Below, piece by piece: positions 57,401-64,000 of a DNA stretch of 64,000 nucleotides. The translations under genes and the position numbers were made by a program. Within the stretch, counting starts at the first letter, position 1; each line of letters begins with the position of its first letter. The stretch is from assembly GCA_025093985.1 (NCBI GenBank), contig JACAAK010000009.1, positions 2,604,001 to 2,668,000 on the forward strand, given 5' to 3'. Under the pieces are notes generated by a model, which saw only the letters and a list, made by a program, of their open reading frames with translations, searched no databases and was not told the DNA's origin. The stretch comes from Calvatia gigantea (taxonomy: Eukaryota > Basidiomycota > Agaricomycetes > Agaricales > Lycoperdaceae).

Positions 57401-60400
57401 ATGGCTGGAGCTGTGGGACCAGATACATCTCTCGCCACTGCAAGACGCAAAGCTTTGGCTGGAAAGTCAGGATGGGTACGATATTGTCTTCGCTCAATGC
57501 ACTCGGGTCATGAATACCTTCCCTAGGCCGGGCTCCTCCAAAATCGCAGAGTCTTCGCTATTGCTGTCTTTGCTTCCTTGGGTGGATTGTGAGTACTTCG
57601 GCACTCTTCCATACACACATTTCGCTGAAAATGTCACTGTAGACTTTATGGTATGGTCTCCTTTCCGCTTCCTTTGTGATATCCCACATCACATCCCCTG
57701 CTCAGGTTATAACCAGGTAATTTCACTGTTTGTCTCGTATATACCCAAACTGAAAACTGTCAGGGTGTATTTTCTGGCGTATTGGTGTAGGTCTAAAGTT
57801 ACTCGAAAAGGCTACAACTGACAATGCTTTAGCATGCATTCCTTCGATCAACGCATGGCTTCAGCGGTTAACGACACCGGCAAGCAAGGCTGGCTTGTAT
57901 CTATCCTTGAGCTCGGTGCCTGGTTCGGTGTCCTTCTCACTGGTATGGCTGTTCCTTTCTCCGTATTCCACCTGGCCGATCGCTTCCTCAGCTTATTTTG
58001 TCGACAAATTCTCTCGCAAGTATACTATCGTTTTGGGTGGGTGGTTACTTAACCTGCTTAACCCTCACAATATATACGTTGCTTTTCCAGCCGTCATCGT
58101 TTTCTGTGTTGGGGTCATCGTCCAAACAGCCGCTACGGCACCGCCATCGATCTACGGAGGTCAGTATCATCGGTTATTCTGGGAACTTGGATCTGATACC
58201 AATCCCTCATGGGTAACAGGAAGGTTCGTCACAGGTTTGGGTGTCGGTTCGCTCAGTATGGTCGTCCCTCTGTATAATGCCGAAATTGCTCCTCCCGAAG
58301 TACGTGGGAGTCTTGTTGGTCTCCAACAACTTGCCATCACCTTCGGGATCCTGATTTCCTTCTGGATCGACTATGGTGCGTCGTTCACTCTGCCGAAATG
58401 GTTTATGCCCCTTCGTTAAACGGTATTCGTGTTCTACTTTCGACTGACCTTTGTAGGTACGAATTATATTGGAGGGACTGGAGCAGGACAGCATGAGGCT
58501 GCTTGGAGGTTACCCCTTGCCCTACAGCTCGTACCCGCCGTCATTCTCGGAGTCGGTATACTATTCATGCCGTTCTCACCGAGGTGAGTCAACTCTCACA
58601 ATACAGCATGGGTGGCATGGCGTTACCGGCGGGTTTCCAATTTTAGATGGCTGGTCAATCAAGGCCGTGATGATGAAGCTCTTGCTGTTCTGAGTCATGC
58701 CCGCAACTTACCCCCTGATGCTGACCTTGTCCGGATTGAGTTCTTGTGCGTTTACCCCTTCCCTCACTTCATTCTTGCCGAGCCCTAATTCTGGGTTATA
58801 AATATTAGGGAAATCCGAGCGCAATATCTTTTTGAGAAGGAAGTATCGGAGGCGAAATTCCCTCAGTACCAGGATGGGTCTTGGTCTTCGAATTTCAAAC
58901 TTGGCTTTTACGGCTATCTCAGCCTTGTCCGTGACAGGCGTAGGTCTTGAATTTTACTCACCTGCTTGGGTTGGGGAACTCACGGATACCAGACTTGTTG
59001 TACCGCGTTGCCGTTGGCTCTTTGTGAGTATATCACTTTCAGCCATACAGACTGCGTCCTGACGTTGTTCCAGGACCATGTTCTTCCAACAGTGGAGTAA
59101 GCACCTCGGCAGGCCTGACAACCATATTTTTCTTATATAGTCCTCCCAACAGCCGGTATCAACGCAATCCTGTACTATGCTCCCATCATCTTCAAGAACC
59201 TTGGCTTGACCGGAAATGCCACGTCTCTCCTCGCAACCGGTGTCGTCGGTATTGTGTTAGTAAACCTTCAGTCTGTGCCTTGGTAACGGGGTAGGTCCTG
59301 ATATCATGTGCAGAATGTTCTTGGCGACTATCCCTGCTGTCCTATGGGTCGATCAGCTTGGCCGTAAGCCGGTTTTAGTTTCTGGCGCGTTCCTTATGGG
59401 AGCGTGAGTGTCAAATTTGTCAATTTTTGAAGGAGGTTGTCTGATGGAATACATAGATGTCATATTATCGTCGCAATCCTGAGCGGGTTGTTTGAGGATA
59501 GCTGGTCGAGGTGAGCCGAAATACTACAGCGGTAACGGACACGGAGCTCAAAAGTCCGTTTCTTTCATAGCCACGTTGGTATGTTTTGATTTCGAAAAAT
59601 AGTGGCATGGCCTTTTACTCAAAGAATGTGTAGGGGCTGGTTGGGCAGCCTGCGCCTTTGTCTGGATCTTCGCTATCGGTTTTGGATACAGCTGGGGCCC
59701 ATGTGCTTGGATTCTTGTTGCCGAGGTATGCAAATAACGTGGTCCCATCTCAAGGTAGCTGATGGGCTACGTAGATCTGGCCTCTCAGTGTTCGCGGCAA
59801 AGGTATCTCAATTGCTGCGTCTTCCAACTGGGTATGTATCCTCTTGTGTAATGACCCTACTTGTATTGATTGCTGTTCGCGTCGTTTCAAAAGATGAACA
59901 ACTTTATCGGTGAGTAATCATACCTCGCGGTAATTGATTCTCTGCTATGAGACTTGCCTTGCAGTCGGCCAAGTACGGTTGATCTGTTATTTGTTGAAAA
60001 CCTCAAGTTGACTCTTCGTAGGTCACACCAACTATGCTAGAGCATCTCAGATTTGGGACATTCATTTTCTTTGGTGTACGTTGAACTCTGATTGGTTGAT
60101 GTCTCGTCGATGTTCACTGCTTTTCTCAGGTTTTCTCGATTCTTGGCGGTTTTTTCGTCATGTTTCTGGTGCGTCGTAATGGACTTTTCCAATTGATCTG
60201 TTGGCGAATCAATTCATTCCTCGAATCAATGATTAGGTGCCGGAGACCAAAGGTATGTCTCTGGTCAATAGTTCCGCTGGCGTGGGTTTAACGATTTCCA
60301 GGATTAACTTTGGAGGAAATGGATGAAGTCTTCGGCGATTCATCTGGCTTGGGTCAGACGGATATAGAACGACAAAAAGCCATTCACCGCCGCCTTGGGT

Positions 60401-60477
60401 TATTGGAGGCGACCGATGATATTAAGGGTGAGAAGGATAGATCCAGTGGGAGTATGTCCCAAGAGGCAACAAAGTAG
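57401..60477 (+). CDS. MFS sugar porter (hexose/quinate transporter-like, 12 TM)
   Basis: This is a proton-coupled sugar transporter of the plasma membrane. The N-terminus [20 protein letters not shown] precedes [13 protein letters not shown]. The next family motif ([19 protein letters not shown]) is put together from unusually small exons: 57,643-57,650 (8 bp), 57,706-57,716 (11 bp) and 57,764-57,786 (23 bp). Later come AIVFCVGV-type TM segments, [40 protein letters not shown] and [14 protein letters not shown]. The second half shows [38 protein letters not shown] and [16 protein letters not shown]. It ends SMSQEATK at 60,477. There are about 16 introns. The joins near 58,940-59,090 are uncertain. 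No inactivating change seen. Confidence 0.85.
57643..57716 (+). other. Microexons of 8 bp and 11 bp in the sugar porter gene
   Basis: Exon ACTTTATG (57,643-57,650) and exon GTTATAACCAG (57,706-57,716) lie between introns with proper GT and AG ends. Together with the flanking exons they give G-L-L-Y-G-Y-N-Q-G, the family motif. Any other splicing breaks the frame. Confidence 0.8.
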
Positions 60478-60774
60478 GAGCTGTGGAGATTTTGCTAGTG
60501 TAACTGTTCGGACTCCAATACTGTTTAGTGCTCTATGACCCAGATTATCTGAACAATTTACGAGATCTACAAATTGCTTCATCTCCCTGACCACCGTGTA
60601 ATCAGAGCGATATCCCTGCAAGCGAGGAGTCTCGGTTGATCAAGGCTCTGTCGCGAGCTGAGCTGGCTGGGCTACATCGGAATTCTGCGGAAGCGTCACT
60701 ATGTGACCTCGACTCTTACCGTGACAATTGTGTCACCCTCCTCCTCTTTCCTTGCAATAATTCCGTCCTGCGCA

Positions 60775-61374
60775 ATGTTCAAAACTGCCCTTCGTGCAGC
60801 CCGCCCCGCGGTTCTCGCAGCTCGTGCTGCCAACAAACAACAGGCCTCTCGCGCCTTCTCCACTACTCCGCGTGTCTCCTCCGGCGGACCTCCCCCACCT
60901 CAGCTTTTCGGACCCGGTGCTAAACCAGGAAGTGTCCCCACTGACATTGACCAGGCCACTGGTATTGAGCGGCTGCAGTTGCTTGGAGAGATAGAGGGTG
61001 TCAACGTTTTCGACGAGGGACCTCTCGACTCGAGCAAGATTGGGACCAAGACTGACCCCGTCCTCGTACCCTCTTATGTCCGTGTTTTCCGCATTTGTAA
61101 ACGCCTTGGGTTATGAACTGATAATTTGTTTTTCGACTTGTTTGTTTGGTTTAACAGGATGTCGAGCGCATTATTGGATGTACTGGCGTGCCGGCTGACT
61201 CGCACGACGTTGTCTGGTTCACCCTCCGTAAGGATAAACACGGACGCTGCAAAGAATGCGGTTCTCGTGAGTTCATGACTTGAGTTCATATCACTATCAG
61301 GTTTGCTAAGACTTTCCCATGCAGATTACGCCCTCGATTTCCAAGGCGAAGAGCATCACGCAGAACATCATTAA
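60775..61374 (+). CDS. COX4: Cytochrome c oxidase subunit Vb (yeast Cox4)
   Basis: This nuclear-encoded zinc-binding subunit of respiratory complex IV acts at the matrix side of the inner membrane. The first about 35 residues (MFKTALRAARPAVLAARAAN) form a mitochondrial presequence, followed by ASRAFSTT, a likely cleavage region. The mature part has GIERLQLLGEIEGVNVFDEG and, after an intron at 61,077-61,158, DVERIIGCTGVPADSHDVVW. The zinc ligands are the Cys of IIGCTG and both in RCKECGS. The last exon encodes HYALDFQGEEHHAEHH with a stop at 61,372-61,374. The length of about 150 residues is typical and the gene is intact. It follows the sugar porter on the same strand. Confidence 0.93.
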
Positions 61375-64000
61375 ATGATTCATAGACTAGGTGGTCGTTT
61401 CTCTGGTGCTTTGAATAAACGTGGCAGCGCATTAAGTAGGACCATGGGTTGGATTGCTACATGTAGAGTCTGTTGTGAGACAGCGAACGAAGCCCATTTT
61501 CTTGTTGAGTTTATGGGTGGGTGTTGTGTCGGCGAACCGAACGTTGAAAGCTTTAAGAACAGGCCCGGTGTAGGCCGGAGGATTTTCCTATTGCCCCCTG
61601 CCTGCAACCAAGTAGTATCCACCACAGTTATATGGAAGGTCTCCTCCGAGCTCTTTACCTTTCTTTCGTGGGAATGCAAATTTTGACCCAGAACTCTCGA
61701 CCGGTATCCCCACTACTTAACTACGAATGCTTCAACAACATTCTCTCCACCTGAAACCCAGACAAACCCTACTATCAAAGAGACCGTCTGGTCTGCCGTA
61801 TGCTGGTTGAAATACAGTCATTGATTGGTCCCTGAGACAGGATCGGTTCTTGAGGACACCTGGCCTATTCCCATTCCCCACCACATATTGTGACCCAAAA
61901 ATACTTCTCAAAAATAATAGTGGATCTGTAAAACGCACAAAAAAAAAATGGAGGCCGTTGGTTGGGATCGACACTGAGGGATGACAGTGGGATGTCTCAA
62001 TTTTGAGCTAAATACGTGTTTTTTGCAAACCATACCTCTCCAGGTCAGGGGAAAATCAGGAAAAAAATTTCCTGCACACCTACCTCACTTCCAGAAACAT
62101 TTACACAGCGCCTTTTGCCGTTAGTCAGTGACAATGGTCAGTCATGTTGGCCTCCAATCCAATTCATACCTCAGAAGAAGAGACAGTGATAAGGACGTGT
62201 CACATCACGCACTCCATTTTCAGTTAGGCAGCTTTTTTCACGACTGTGATTGGCGAATTGGTGAGAAGTTGGTTTGGTCAGTGTTCTCCCGACTAGTCAC
62301 TGTCTGCCCGACTGGTCGGATTATATAATGCAGTCTGACCAGTCAGGAAGTTGGCCGATGGTCATAACTTGCAAGGCTGCCGGTAAAGGCTAATGTAGAC
62401 TAGTCCCTTACCCGCAATATACAATACTTATAAGTCTGGAATATGCCAAAAAAAAAAGGACGTGTCGGACAAGTTGAGAGCATTTACTAATACTCTTACC
62501 GTCTGGAAACCCCGCCTGCAAATCAGTCACCAAGATGTGTTCATAATGGATGGCAAAAACTACAAGACTAATCATGGTTATCACGGTGGCTCAAACAAGA
62601 GTCATGATATAATATTACTACCCACCCAGGATGTCCCACAAGCTGCAAGGGGGCCTAGCTGCCCTACAGATGGCGTTGAACATCCAGGTCTCCCCCTAAG
62701 TGCCCTCTGGTTCCTTCACCACACATGCCCCTATTCCACTCAACCTGACCCAAGCAACTTTTCGACTTCACACTCCCTTCCGAAATCAACAAAGGACTAG
62801 AATCCCATTGGCATATAGACGAGGCTCACCTTCGCGTTGTAGAGAGGATGCTTAGTGCTACATTAATAGCTTAATAATACTTAAATTGTGTGATATAATG
62901 TTGTCAAGTTCAGTACCTTCAAACTGTGCAGTGTGGTTCAGGTCAGGGTCAGTAGCATTGCTGACTTTCTCACGTGGGGGGTGACTGGTCGGACAGGGGT
63001 CGGCTGTGGTCAGGACCTGGTCACTGCGAACACCGGGTTTGGTAATCAACCAGTCATGGCTGAGCCGTGTAGTTGCCGGTGCAATGTGGGGTGTCTCGAG
63101 GACTGGTCCCCCATTGTTAAGCAAAAATCCCAAAGATTTCGTCCGATACACCTCCTACCGTACTCGATATCCCTGCTGATTTTTCCAGAGGTGGCGATGT
63201 ACATGGCGCTCATAAGTATGTACTTTTACCCGCTTCAAATTAATCACAAAAATATTCAAGGCCGCCTACAAAATTTGGCCGTCTCAAGGACCGATCAATG
63301 ACTGTAGTCTTTGACATCTCGTGAAAATTCCACAAGATGAGTTATCCCTTGCCAAGCTAGCGTTTGCCATTTGGTGCGCCGGGGTGCTGATACACCTTAC
63401 CCAAAAGACAGACACAGGGCCAAAAAATGCCGTTCGAAAGAACGGGAAAGCTATCATCCGTCACAGCAACGTCGTGCAAGCCTGAGTCAACCAGGCACTG
63501 GTGTTTATCGACCTAACGACGAAATGAAGCCGGCCAAATCGCTTCTCAGGTTCTCGTGTGAGTTTGTTTATTGTCGATTCGGTCAGTCTTGACAACGACT
63601 CCGATGATCCCGAATCGTCAAGATGTTAACCAGGCGAATAAGCCGCTGTTTTGGGTGCGTCCTTTAAGCGCCGCTTCAAAGCTTAAGACGAGTCAAAACT
63701 CGTACAGGGAAATACTAACAATCTCTTGAGGGACCAGGTTTTAGTTTCCCCCCGACATCTGTCGCGGGGTCAACCCTTTGTGAATCAAGTAAATTCACTG
63801 GGGGTCCTGGTACTCCCGAGGTGTAGTTACATATGATATAAGTATGACGGACATATGCCCCGCTTTCTTGGAAGGTATCGTTATGGAGCCTTTGCCCATT
63901 ACTCTGGATACCCAAAATGTACTCAAGTTGGGTATGTCCGCTTTGCTGCCCTTGTTCTCCTTTGGCACGAAGTTATTGGACCCGCTGCTGTAGCAAAGCA
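61375..64000. other. Right end, no gene recognised
   Basis: About 2.6 kb. The first part should contain the COX4 3' end. Between 62,280 and 63,070 the words GACTGGTCGGA and CTGACCAGTCAGG recur in both orientations, which suggests remains of repeats, but no element boundaries could be drawn. On the minus strand, 63,715-63,915 reads TYIICNYTSGVPGPPVN and looks like the end of a secreted fungal protein whose start would lie beyond the window. I cannot name it. Confidence 0.4.

Noticed and set aside
62280..63070. A transposon defined by the recurring GACTGGTCGGA words
   Set aside because: The words recur, but no paired ends, target duplication or coding part could be found, so no element is claimed.

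Overview
The window looks like nuclear DNA of a filamentous basidiomycete, most likely an Agaricomycete. The genes are cut by many introns of about 45-60 bases with GT-AG ends. The products include an Rho1-type RhoGEF, a fused uridine kinase/UPRTase, Ncs2, a DUF155 mitochondrial protein, COX5b, a type I metacaspase and an Agaricomycete-style NACHT NTPase. There is no virus- or bacterium-like operon organisation. All exon structures here were read by eye from splice signals and family similarity; no search was run.

Left arm (1-16,450): an apparently gene-free stretch; a RhoGEF (DH-PH-CNH); a decayed secreted beta-propeller gene; a uridine kinase-UPRTase; a CE12-type GDSL esterase with one apparent frameshift; a DUF155 protein with a mitochondrial presequence; and a Tc1/mariner transposon with perfect 67-bp ends but two nonsense codons in its transposase.

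Centre (16,450-45,250): the striking part. Twelve copies plus one relic of an AIG1/GIMAP-like P-loop GTPase family lie on both strands. In every recognisable copy the P-loop sits on its own tiny exon; in all copies measured this is exactly 34 bases. One copy (GTP2, 18,489-20,510) continues in one reading frame into a four-helix domain resembling the MLKL-NTD/HeLo-type death-effector domains found on Agaricomycete NACHT proteins. A NACHT-TKL kinase fusion gene, carrying three apparent single-base frameshifts, sits inside the cluster. The cluster grew by segmental duplication: truncated pieces of the neighbouring ncs2 and amidohydrolase genes travelled with the GTPase copies, and several modules are inverted.

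Right arm (45,250-64,000): intact ncs2, divergent from an amidohydrolase; an AIG2-like gamma-glutamylcyclotransferase-fold protein; a membrane-anchored calcineurin-like phosphoesterase; a metacaspase; a sugar porter with 8-bp and 11-bp microexons; COX5b; and about 2.6 kb with no recognisable gene.

Inference: GTPases with G-domain switches, a possible death-effector fusion, a NACHT-kinase and a metacaspase within 40 kb suggest a fast-evolving non-self-recognition or programmed-cell-death locus. The sequence shows the architecture; the function is not established.
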